Part shown: positions 44,054-52,329 of the stretch, in pieces
Layout: the number at the start of each line of letters is the position of its first letter
How positions within the stretch are numbered: the stretch's first letter is position 1
Source of the DNA: Durusdinium trenchii
Taxonomy: Eukaryota; Sar; Dinophyceae; Suessiales; Symbiodiniaceae
Assembly (NCBI GenBank): GCA_963970005.1
Contig: CAXAMN010022895.1
Coordinates: 201,840-265,839 of the forward strand
Length of the DNA: 64,000 nt
Direction of reading: 5' to 3'
The notes under the pieces: generated by a model
Seen by the model: the letters and a program-made list of their open reading frames with translations, nothing else
Database searches by the model: none
Told to the model about the DNA's origin: nothing
Program-made: the position numbers and the translations under genes

Positions 44054-46585
44054 ATGGCTACTGCTCGTGATGATCCTTCTTCGGGCTCCGGGAGCTCTGG
44101 AGGATCGAGCCATTTGCCATACAATCAGGTGCCTGTGTTCAAACCTGGAGAAACTGACTTGAATGAATGGACTCGCAAAGTCGAATTTCTAGCTCAGCTA
44201 TGGCCTCCAGAACAGTTGCACTACTTAGCACCAAGGATTGCGATGCAGTGCGAGGGTAGCGCCTTCCAGCGGGTATCCAGAGTTGATCCCAAAGTGTTGC
44301 GCTCGAATTCCACCGATGGAGTTCAGGCGATTGTGGAAGCACTGGGTGGAATCTGGGGTAAATCCCGATTGGAGGATAAGTTCGAGCGATTCGAGAGAGC
44401 GATTTACAGCACAGTTCAAAAGGGTGACGAGACCAATGAGTCCTACTTGGCACGTCACGACCACCAGTTTGAGGAGCTGAAAAGCATGAAGGTTGGGCTT
44501 GATGAGTTTCGTGCTTACATCCTTCTTCGCAACTCCTCCTTGAGCTCAGACGACAAGAAACGCTTGATCGTGGAATCCCAAGGGTCATTGGATTATCGTG
44601 AAGTGGTGTCAAACCTCAAACTGCTAGGGAGCAAGTTCTTCCACGAGGTCCATGCCGGGAAAGCTCAGAATGTTCGAACCAAAACGTATGACTCGTCGAC
44701 CTTCTATGCTGATGAAGAACCAGCCATGTTCATGTCGACTCCGGCAACTGCCGGTGATGAGGAGCCGACCTTTTTTGGTGATCCTCTGGATGACGGACAT
44801 CTGGAACAATGGGCCGAAGAAGGTGATGCTGATGCTGTTGTGTGTCTCCAATTTGAGGAGAGTTTGTTGGACACATTGCAATCCGATCCCGACATGGCCG
44901 CATGCATGAACAACACGTACATGGAAGCTCGAAAAAGGCTTTCCGACAAGGCCAAAGGGCGTGGTTTTTGGAACCCTCCTCACAAGGGCATGGGCAAAGG
45001 TCGCAAGGGGAAGAGCGACCGCTTCGAGTTCCGACCACGGAAACCGCTGGCACAAAGGATCTTAGAATCCAATTGTCGGAGGTGTGGGGCAAAAGGCCAT
45101 TGGAAGGCCGAGTGTCCGCTCCGCAACCAAAGTGCATCCTCAGGACTCAATGCTGCCAAAGATGGTGCTTTCACTGGAATGGCCTTGCAGGAGTCCGACT
45201 TCGCTGAGGATGAAGACATGATTCTCATCAATCAGGCGCCTTGGACAAATTGGCATTCAGTTTTTATGACTCTAGCAGACAAGCCATTTCCCCACAGGGT
45301 AGTGAATTCAACGGACATGGTCCGCCGAATGCAGCAATGCTCGCAAAGGCTGATGCCATTGCTTCGAGCCAGACTGAGCCATCCAACAAGCCCTCTGATT
45401 GAGCCAAAGTCTTCACCCACCACGGGTGAGGCGACGACATGTTTCGTAAGTCATGGAACTCTAGGCATCGTCGACCTAGGTGCCAGTCAGACAGTAATAG
45501 GAGAACATCAGGTGTCCGAACTCACCGCTCAACTGCCAGGACATGTTCAGGTCCAGGAAGTTCCATGCAGAACAATTTTCCGTTTTGGCAATAGCAGCAC
45601 TGTGGAATGCGACCGAGCTTTGCTTGTTCCACTAGGGCCGTATAAAGTGAAGATCTGTGTTGTTCCATCACGTACACCATTTTTGCTTTCGAATAATGTT
45701 TTTCGTAAGCTCGATGCATCGATCCACACCGCAACCGATTCAGTGTACTTTGGAAAGCTTGGATTCGGACTGCCACTCACTTTGTCCGAAAAGAAGCTAT
45801 ATCTTCTCGATTTTGCACAGTTGATTTCACGAGCCCAACAAACGCCAGTCAAACAGATAGAAACGAAAGAAGAAACTATTTTGCAAAGCAGTGACAGTCG
45901 GATCGGTTTCGGTTCGTCTCGTACATCGTGTCCTCGTTCCGGAGATTCTGAGCATGAGGGTCGTGATGCAGATGAGCCTCCTCTGAGACTCTCGTGCCCA
46001 AGCCCTGACAGTGAAGTGCGATCACAAGACCCGACCGACTCCGGTGTTTGCCATGGCATCCATGTCCAAGACTCCGACCTTGGCCGATCGTTTCAAGGCC
46101 CTGAATACAGCATCCCAGGCAAGAATTCCCTCCGATCCGGAGACCATGCCGCTGGAAGAGTTGGCTCAGGCCAAGATCGCATTTGGCGAAGCCAAGAAGG
46201 GTCAGACCTTTGCCAAAGTCCTCGAGGACAGTCGCTATGTCACATGGTTCCTGGGACATTACCAGGATTCCACCAAGCCGGTACACAAAGCCTTCGTGAC
46301 GTTTGTGCGTCGCCGGATCGAAGCCCAAGAAGCCGTCGTGACTTCGGCTCCCAAATCTCGAGCCAAGGCCAAGGCCATGCCGACCTCTCGGCCGGCGACG
46401 GCCGAAGAGCCCAGGAACCCCTGGAGATGTGGGACATGATCGAAGAGGACCAGAGCACCCGTCAGGAACTCGAGATCCAGAGTCAACGTCTGACCCGCCT
46501 GGAAGAGACCATGCAGGTTCTCTCGCAGCCGAATCCCATTCTGGACTCTGCACAGCAAGTGAACCACGAGGAGCAAGAGCTCTAG
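44054..46585 (+). CDS. copia Gag-protease frame
   Basis: 843 codons from ATG 44054. The N-terminal half is a copia Gag (LNEWTRKVEFLAQLWPP, later ELKSMKVGLDEFRAYILLRN). A CCHC zinc knuckle CRRCGAKGHWKAEC starts at residue 341 and would bind the RNA. The protease is at about 465-600, with IVDLGASQTVIG (D474) in place of the usual D[ST]GA; Leu at the second position is unusual. After about 45990 the frame runs on but is out of frame with a better domain at 46054-46435. It returns to a plausible coiled coil near its end (EIQSQRLTRLEETMQVLSQ). Gag and protease are firm; the last 200 residues are a mixture. Confidence 0.9.
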   Translation: MATARDDPSSGSGSSGGSSHLPYNQVPVFKPGETDLNEWTRKVEFLAQLWPPEQLHYLAPRIAMQCEGSAFQRVSRVDPKVLRSNSTDGVQAIVEALGGIWGKSRLEDKFERFERAIYSTVQKGDETNESYLARHDHQFEELKSMKVGLDEFRAYILLRNSSLSSDDKKRLIVESQGSLDYREVVSNLKLLGSKFFHEVHAGKAQNVRTKTYDSSTFYADEEPAMFMSTPATAGDEEPTFFGDPLDDGHLEQWAEEGDADAVVCLQFEESLLDTLQSDPDMAACMNNTYMEARKRLSDKAKGRGFWNPPHKGMGKGRKGKSDRFEFRPRKPLAQRILESNCRRCGAKGHWKAECPLRNQSASSGLNAAKDGAFTGMALQESDFAEDEDMILINQAPWTNWHSVFMTLADKPFPHRVVNSTDMVRRMQQCSQRLMPLLRARLSHPTSPLIEPKSSPTTGEATTCFVSHGTLGIVDLGASQTVIGEHQVSELTAQLPGHVQVQEVPCRTIFRFGNSSTVECDRALLVPLGPYKVKICVVPSRTPFLLSNNVFRKLDASIHTATDSVYFGKLGFGLPLTLSEKKLYLLDFAQLISRAQQTPVKQIETKEETILQSSDSRIGFGSSRTSCPRSGDSEHEGRDADEPPLRLSCPSPDSEVRSQDPTDSGVCHGIHVQDSDLGRSFQGPEYSIPGKNSLRSGDHAAGRVGSGQDRIWRSQEGSDLCQSPRGQSLCHMVPGTLPGFHQAGTQSLRDVCASPDRSPRSRRDFGSQISSQGQGHADLSAGDGRRAQEPLEMWDMIEEDQSTRQELEIQSQRLTRLEETMQVLSQPNPILDSAQQVNHEEQEL
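46011..46439 (+). CDS. Helical accessory domain in a second frame
   Basis: This 142-codon frame overlaps the tail of the Gag-protease frame. From 46054 it encodes a compact domain (MPLEELAQAKIAFGEAKKGQ, YVTWFLGHYQDSTKPVHKAF, VRRRIEAQEAVV) followed by an Ala/Lys/Pro linker. Similar AKIxFGxxxxGxxF and WFLxHY segments recur, as I recall, in other dinoflagellate copia-like polyproteins. The Gag frame translation here is S/D/R/P-rich shadow. So the ancestral reading passes through this frame and back near 46435. Function unknown. Confidence 0.6.
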   Translation: MKCDHKTRPTPVFAMASMSKTPTLADRFKALNTASQARIPSDPETMPLEELAQAKIAFGEAKKGQTFAKVLEDSRYVTWFLGHYQDSTKPVHKAFVTFVRRRIEAQEAVVTSAPKSRAKAKAMPTSRPATAEEPRNPWRCGT

Positions 46586-47631
46586 ATCCAACCGCAGGCA
46601 CCAGTGGTCCAGTGGTAGTTGATTCCCGGGAAATGCATTCGTTGATCGCGGACTGTATCGGATGTGAACAAGTGTCCCTCAATCCTGACCAGGTCCTAGA
46701 TCCATTGTACTTCACTCATGTGCAAACCGAGCCGCAGATTCGGAATTGGGTTTATCAGGAGATCATGTCGTACTTTTGCAAACATTATGGTACTCAAGAA
46801 GAAGTGGCAACTCATTTTTCTAGGGGGGGTATTGATGTGCTTGAGGTATACTGTTCATCTGACAGTCAGCTCACCTGTCAGGCACAGAATCTGGGACTGA
46901 AAGCCGTGCGCTTCTGTCGCCAACATGGTGACCTCGGGACTTTTCATGGTCGAAGTAAGTTATATGATCTCCTATGGGTGACAAAACCGAGGCATGTTTG
47001 GACATCCCCGAACTGTGGTCCGTGGTCGAATTGGAGCCATCTGAACGCCGGAAAGTCTCGAGAACTCGCGATCAAGATCGGATCAGCTCGGATGGCTGAG
47101 AAGACACATCTGCTTGTTTGCGATGCCCTGTGCCGTCTGCAGATTGGTCGAGGGTCTTACACACATTTTCATCTAGAGCAGCCTTCCGGCTCCGAAATGA
47201 TATTTCAAGGTGAACTGTCATTCATTGTGCACTATACTCATCAGGTGAAGTTCGACATGTGCACTGGGGGCAACCTCCGACACCCCAATCGGCCTGAAGC
47301 CTTTCTCCCGAAATGCATGCAGATATTGACCACATCTACCATCATGCACAGAGCAGTGGAGCAGTGGCAATGTCGTGAGTCTCATGACCATCTGCAGATC
47401 GCCGGGAGTTGCGCGGCCCCTGGACTAGGGCGAATTCCGTTGTCTAGGTACACTGAACTGTACACTCAAACCTTTGCTCGTCGTTTGGGAAAAATAATCC
47501 AAACTAGTGTCCAAAGCAAAGAGCCTCAAAGATCTAACCAGGTGTGTGAAGTTTTTGGGATTCTTGAACCTGACAACAAACGCCGTAGGATTGAAGGGAA
47601 AAACACCGCCTCACACGTCAGAGTCCAGTGA
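46429..47631 (+). CDS. Methyltransferase-like (Rossmann) region of the copia element
   Basis: A third frame, 400 codons, lies between protease and integrase. From about 46630 it is a globular protein. GIDVLEVYCSSDSQLT (46828 on) resembles the SAM-binding first motif. VWTSPNCGPWSNW has Cys codon 47014-47016 where C5-cytosine methyltransferases have the PCQ loop. FHLEQPSGSEM (Glu 47176-47178) sits where motif VI ENV would be. The C-terminal part is LSRYTELYTQTFARRLGKII and a basic tail. Order and spacing fit a diverged DNMT-like fold, but Pro before the Cys is replaced by Asn, so activity is doubtful. DNMT capture by dinoflagellate retrotransposons has been reported; whether this domain belongs to that class is my inference. 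Confidence 0.6.
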   Translation: MGHDRRGPEHPSGTRDPESTSDPPGRDHAGSLAAESHSGLCTASEPRGARALDPTAGTSGPVVVDSREMHSLIADCIGCEQVSLNPDQVLDPLYFTHVQTEPQIRNWVYQEIMSYFCKHYGTQEEVATHFSRGGIDVLEVYCSSDSQLTCQAQNLGLKAVRFCRQHGDLGTFHGRSKLYDLLWVTKPRHVWTSPNCGPWSNWSHLNAGKSRELAIKIGSARMAEKTHLLVCDALCRLQIGRGSYTHFHLEQPSGSEMIFQGELSFIVHYTHQVKFDMCTGGNLRHPNRPEAFLPKCMQILTTSTIMHRAVEQWQCRESHDHLQIAGSCAAPGLGRIPLSRYTELYTQTFARRLGKIIQTSVQSKEPQRSNQVCEVFGILEPDNKRRRIEGKNTASHVRVQ

Positions 47632-47786
47632 CAGCCGCCCAGCGACTTCCAGAGAGTTGAGCCAGCTACAAGCGATTCTCCAAGATGTGGACCAGGTCAC
47701 CCCAAGGGTAGGTAGAGTGTGGATCACTGAAGGGCCCATCATGACCAAGCTCCAAAACTTGTTTTCGAACATGAAAATAGGGGGCA

Positions 47787-48686
47787 TTGATGTGTGTAGG
47801 GGAATCAACCGTCTTCGTACTCCACCCGAGTCATGCCATACCGTGTTGCTCTTCAGAAGAGCTTTTGGGAGAAAAAGGGATGATCACTCATCACTCGCTT
47901 GTTGTCGACGACCCCCAATGGGAACAATGGAACACATTGTCGCACCGACAGCAAATTCGTGGCGGTACACCTACCCGGTTATTAGTGACCATGTTTGCCT
48001 CGGTTCCAAAAGAACCACATGAACAGGCTCCGGACGAGCTTGTATCTAAGCGACCGCGAACTGAGTCACAGTCCAAGACGGAAGAGTCAGAAGCGACACC
48101 ATCAACCAAAGAGCCACCAGCCCCTAATGCCGATGGAGTACTCCCCGAGTCCCACCGACTGTGTCATGGTCCTCTGTTCCGAGCATTGCCCGACAAGTTG
48201 CAAGCAATGATCCAAAAGGTCCATAAGAATCTAGGACATCCAGGACATGCCCAAATGAAAGCTGCACTTCAGAGTGAAGGTTGGTCCGAGACTGTGATTC
48301 AGGCCCTCCAGGACTTCCAGTGCGATGTTTGCCATGAACAGCAAGCGCCAAAGATAGCTCGGCCAGCCCATCTGACAACTCCAAAAGAATTCAATGACAT
48401 GGTTTCTTTTGATGCGGTTGAATGGAAGTCACCTCAAGGTTTGTCATTTGGGTTTTATCATTTCATCGACTCAGCAACGAATTTTCACATTGCCGTGCCA
48501 TTCCATCAGGGAACTTCAAAAAGCTTGATAGCCTGTTTCAAGGACGCTTGGATTCGTTGGGCTGGACCTCCGAAGTCCGTCATGTATGATAGCTGTGGTG
48601 AAGCTAACAGCTCGGTGTTTGGAGATTTCCTGAAAGAACATGACATCCATGCATATCCCATTCCGGCTAGAGCCCGCTGCAACTAG
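47787..48686 (+). CDS. copia integrase, N-terminal and catalytic parts
   Basis: Open 299 codons; real homology starts at about 48170. HHCC zinc domain: VHKNLGHPGHAQMKAAL and CDVCHEQ. DDE core: VSFDAVEWK (Asp codon 48411-48413) and VMYDSCGEANS (Asp codon 48588-48590). The frame then stops at 48684-48686, but the catalytic Glu is present 36 codons on in another frame (GRAERHG, Glu codon 48695-48697), giving the D-35-E spacing. A one-base shift near 48680 therefore breaks the integrase. A Lys/Thr/Pro linker (47990-48150) precedes it. Confidence 0.88.
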   Translation: MMCVGESTVFVLHPSHAIPCCSSEELLGEKGMITHHSLVVDDPQWEQWNTLSHRQQIRGGTPTRLLVTMFASVPKEPHEQAPDELVSKRPRTESQSKTEESEATPSTKEPPAPNADGVLPESHRLCHGPLFRALPDKLQAMIQKVHKNLGHPGHAQMKAALQSEGWSETVIQALQDFQCDVCHEQQAPKIARPAHLTTPKEFNDMVSFDAVEWKSPQGLSFGFYHFIDSATNFHIAVPFHQGTSKSLIACFKDAWIRWAGPPKSVMYDSCGEANSSVFGDFLKEHDIHAYPIPARARCN

Positions 48687-49480
48687 GAAGAGCAGAACGA
48701 CATGGTGCCATTCTGAAAACCATGTTAACCAAATTTCATGGGGAACAACCTATTTTGGATGGAGACACCTTTGAAAGGGCTTTGATCGAGCTTTGCAATG
48801 CCAAGAACGCACTGTCGCGTCATGCCGGATACTCACCAGAGATCCTAGTGCTCGGAAAGCGCCGCCGTCTACCCGGAAGTGTCATTGACACTGAGCCTGA
48901 CGATGCCACAGGTTTCATCGATGGGGATGGGACTGAGGGGATTCGATTCCAACACCAAATGCTGATGCGGGAAGCCGCCCGTATCGCTTATGTTCGCGCC
49001 GACCACTGTTCCGCGCTCCGACGGGCCCAACACGCCCGTTCAAGACCCCATCGTTTGAAATTTTTCCATTGGTGACTGGGTCATGGTGTGGAAGGACTTC
49101 AAAAGTGAAGAAGGTAGGTGGCATGGCCCCGCAAGAGTTTTGATGGTAGAGCAAAATGCCATATGGGTATCTCATGACCAGGTTGATCCGAGTTGCCCCT
49201 GAACATGTTCGACTACTATCTAATCATGAACAACTTGTGGCTAGGAGCATTCAAGAACTGGGTTCGTCGCCAATCCAAGGGTCTGGGGTGTTTCAATATC
49301 AGGATTTGTCTCAACAGTCAGGTCAAAGACCAACCGAATCCGTTTCGGACCCAAGTCCTGACAGTGCATCGCTCGGACAGCCGGACCCTCAGATTGCTGG
49401 CAATCAGTCCGAGCCAACCGAAGGAGAGAGACCAAGGCCAGCTTCGGTAGGCACTGCACCCCAAATAATCCTGAAACTCT
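48687..49480 (+). pseudogene. Frameshifted integrase C-terminus
   Basis: 48687-49060 continues the integrase in a new frame (GRAERHGAILKTM, then FERALIELCNAKNALSRHAG and SPEILVLGKRRRLPG). Another shift near 49060 leads to DWVMVWKDFKSEEGRWHGPA and a third near 49180 to VAPEHVRLLSNHEQL, the GKGY-like C-terminal domain. Each piece matches copia integrases in order. The splits prevent one product. Confidence 0.8.
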
Positions 49481-49481
49481 G

Positions 49482-50227
49482 ATGCCAGACGCATCCCTGG
49501 TTCCCATTCCACCTGAAAGTGATGATGAACTCACGGTCGATTCAATTGATTTCGATACATGGAAGATTCATGGGAACTTTTTGATTCGTGTTCACAACAT
49601 CCCAAGAATTCGACTGTTTAATCCTCGTACTGATCCATCGTGTCCTGTACCCCATGCCGCCATTCTTCCCGACCGATGGACAACTGGAAAGTACAGAACT
49701 GGTGATTGGTTCAAGATCCATGAAACATGGGAAAACAATCCGGAAAGTCATAGAACTCTTGCCGAGATATGGACCGGTCAGTCTGTTTTTGCCATCGATC
49801 CAACCAAAATGACTTCCGTAGGAAGTCACGAAACTCATCACATACCCGAAGAAGAGCATCCCAATGGGGGAAATCCCAACGTGAACAGGAACTGTTCCTG
49901 GCTTCTGCAGCGCAACGTCAGAGAGTAGAAGTAAAGATCAAAGACTTAACGCCAGAAGAGATCATTCAGTTCGAGAAGGCCAAAGATAAAGAGCTCTCTC
50001 AATGGCTTGCGATAGACACGGTCCGTCGCGTTTTGCGCCACAAGATACCTGAGGGACAACTCCTCAGGTCAAGATGGGTTCTGACTTGGAAACCGCTCGA
50101 TGACATAGAGGCCGCCTCAACAGGACTGAGCCGTAAGGCTAAAGCCAGACTCGTCATTCTGGGATTTGAGGATCCCGCAATCGACAGTCTACCCACGTCA
50201 CGTTGGGAAAGGACACCCGTATGCTAG
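49482..50227 (+). pseudogene. copia RT, N-terminal remnant
   Basis: 49482-49928 is a Pro/Asp-rich linker and 49910-50227 (other frame) the start of the RT (ITPEEIIQFEKAKDKELS-like segment, then GQLLRSRWVLTWKPL and KARLVILGFEDPAIDSLP). It breaks off at 50227. Only about 60 bases later the sequence resumes with GLGFIISPLDPCLFVLP, which in intact copia RTs lies more than 100 residues further on. The RT palm with motif A is therefore deleted. Confidence 0.8.
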
Positions 50228-50296
50228 CGCTCCAGGTCATCTCAAGTCACAGGTGGGAAGACTGCCCTCCTCGGCCTTGGCTTCATAATATCTCCA

Positions 50297-51559
50297 TTGG
50301 ACCCGTGCCTGTTTGTACTTCCCAAACGGAAAGTCCACCATCAAGATCCTAAGGGTGCTTGCGGTAAACACGGCATTTTTGGTGTCCATGTAGATGATGG
50401 CCTGGGTGGGGGTGATGCTGTTTTTGCTAAAGCCATTGATCAGGTCGAGGCCCGATTTCCTTTTGGAAGTAAGCGTCAACGGTCGTTTGTGTTCACTGGC
50501 ATTCAGGTAAACCAAGATAGCAACGGTGACATCCGCCTTAACCAAACGGAACATATCAAGGATATCACTGGAATTGAGATTCCTCGAGAACGTCGCAAAG
50601 AACCACAGAATGCAGCCAACGATAAAGAAATCCAAGCACTAAGAGGCTTGATAGGTAGCCTTCAGTATGCTGCATCGAACACAAGGCCAGACCTGTCGTG
50701 TCGACTCAGCTTGTTGCAGGCGAAGATACCACATGCGACGGTTGGAGATCTGTTGATAGCGAATTGGTTATTAGAAGATGCAAAGAAACATGCTGACGTA
50801 GAAATTAGTATCCAATCTATGCCAACAGAGCAAGTTCGGTTTCTTTCATTTTCCGATGCTGCTTTTGCCTCGAGGGACAAAGCCCACTCCCAGAGAGGAA
50901 CTTTCATCCTCGCCACAACCCCCGGGGTCGATGATAACCACGGTTCAAAGGTAAGTCCTATAGTATGGTGCTCCAAAAAGATCGCCCGTGTGGTAGCTAG
51001 CACCCTGGCGTCAGAGACATATGCTCTCTCAGGTGCTTTGGACCAGGTGAGTTGGATCCGATTACATTGGAATTGGATGATCGATCCTTCGACTGTTTGG
51101 AACAAGCCATCAGAGACTTTACCTCAGCTTCCTCCGGCATATGCCGTAGTTGACTGCAAGAGCCTCTACGACCTTCTCCAAAAGACGACTGTTCCCCAGT
51201 GTAGTGAGAAAAGGACACTTCTTGAAGCACTGGTGATCAAGGATCGCCTAAGGGAAGGAATAATAATTAAATGGGTGCACAGTGCTGCCCAAATGGCAGA
51301 CTCTTTAACGAAAGAAATGGACACCAGTATCCTTAGAATCGGGATGGCAAGTGTCTCCTCAGGGATGTGGATGAGATTCTCAAACAGAGATCGGATCGTC
51401 GACTGCGTCAGACCTGGATGCAAAGCACCACCACCTCTCCAGGTGACCAAGCGTGCACCTTCTGTCAGGGATGTAATCTCCAAGATTACCAGACAGTTGT
51501 GCCTTCAACATGATGCAAAGACTCGTCAATCACCTCATCCGTGTGTGCCCTATGCATGA
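50297..51559 (+). CDS. copia RT C-terminal part and RNase H
   Basis: 420 codons. IFGVHVDDGLGG is the RT active-site box (HVDD in place of YVDD). Further copia RT signatures are FTGIQVNQDSNGDIRLNQ, then LRGLIGSLQYAASNTRPDLS. The RNase H part has FLSFSDAAFASRDKAHSQRG, SKKIARVVASTLASETYAL, AVVDCKSLYDLLQ and IIKWVHSAAQMADSLTKEMD, with the usual D-E-D residues. The C-terminus runs to 51559, close to the right LTR. The frame is intact, but without the deleted upstream palm it cannot polymerise. Confidence 0.9.
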   Translation: MDPCLFVLPKRKVHHQDPKGACGKHGIFGVHVDDGLGGGDAVFAKAIDQVEARFPFGSKRQRSFVFTGIQVNQDSNGDIRLNQTEHIKDITGIEIPRERRKEPQNAANDKEIQALRGLIGSLQYAASNTRPDLSCRLSLLQAKIPHATVGDLLIANWLLEDAKKHADVEISIQSMPTEQVRFLSFSDAAFASRDKAHSQRGTFILATTPGVDDNHGSKVSPIVWCSKKIARVVASTLASETYALSGALDQVSWIRLHWNWMIDPSTVWNKPSETLPQLPPAYAVVDCKSLYDLLQKTTVPQCSEKRTLLEALVIKDRLREGIIIKWVHSAAQMADSLTKEMDTSILRIGMASVSSGMWMRFSNRDRIVDCVRPGCKAPPPLQVTKRAPSVRDVISKITRQLCLQHDAKTRQSPHPCVPYA

Positions 51560-51631
51560 TAGAGTACAATGGTACTGCGTTAATTCCAACTTTTAGTCCG
51601 TTTGAAAAGACAAAAGAGTTTTTTTTAGGAG

Positions 51632-51900
51632 TGTGATTTCAGTGGCCAAACCTTGCAACCTGGACTTTGAAGGGTACGCTGTCACATGAGAGGTGACACT
51701 CATCCGAGTGTCATGTGTTCGTGCCCGTGAGAAGAGGCTCAAGTCAGGGGGCTTTGGATGGTAGGCCGTGGACGGCCGTTCGCCCTTGGTCGTGGACGAC
51801 CCTCGGAGGCTGCGGTGTGAGAAAGACGCGCCCGGGAGCGCTTGGTGGGTAGAAGTGATAGGTGAGGGAAGGGCGACGCTTCCAGTGTGGGGAATCTACA
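51632..51900 (+). repeat. Right LTR
   Basis: 269 bases, TGTGATTTCAGTGGCC to GGGGAATCTACA. A weak purine-rich tract (GAAAAGACAAAAGAG, 51604-51618) precedes it at a short distance and may be the polypurine tract. Directly followed by the GATAAT duplication and (TA)n. Confidence 0.95.
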
Positions 51901-52257
51901 GATAATATATATATATATATACACACGTATTCCGCACACTCGGTAGGACTCTGTAAATCTGTTCCATGAGTCTTGCTCGAGCCGTTCCATTGTCCGACTT
52001 GGCACACGGTCGTGACCCGGACCATGGGACCGTGGGGACGCGGTTGAACCGACAGTCTTCGGCCTCGCTTTCCACCACGGATCTTGGTCAGCCTGGCTGC
52101 GCGCAGGAAGGCGTCACAAGAAAACGGAGAACATAGAATGGCCGTCGCAAATGTCACAGTGAGACCTCAAATCGATAGAACCATATTTCATTTCTATTTC
52201 AACTGCACCCCCCCTGAGTAATCGTCTCATACCGATGATAGTCCCAAGCGACAGTCC

Positions 52258-52329
52258 CTAACATCCAACGTAACCCGTTCTGCCACGGAGCTGTTCTTCA
52301 GCGACCCTGAGCAATTCGTCGGGCTTCTC
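52258..52329 (-). CDS. Candidate last exon, unknown protein
   Basis: After an acceptor (ccacaacaag) the minus strand encodes EKPDELLRVAEEQLRGRTGY and stops at TAG 52258-52260. The 24-codon peptide is a convincing amphipathic tail. Nearby minus frames at 52380-52480 (MSRRTLMHAPFTGDSDFMAP) and about 52975-53105 (VSNVFQASSLRAKDILKAVG) may be earlier exons. Family unknown. Confidence 0.35.
   Translation of the reverse strand, partial: EKPDELLRVAEEQLRGRTGYVGC

Larger units (their letters stand above)
43719..51906 (+). mobile_element. Ty1/copia-type LTR retrotransposon
   Basis: Two LTRs bound the element and GATAAT stands directly outside both (43719-43724 and 51901-51906), a target-site duplication. 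Order of domains is Gag zinc knuckle, protease, extra helical and methyltransferase-like regions, integrase, RT/RNase H; integrase before RT marks the copia type. The element runs against the host genes. At least five frame changes and loss of the RT core make it unable to encode all its own functions. Confidence 0.95.
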
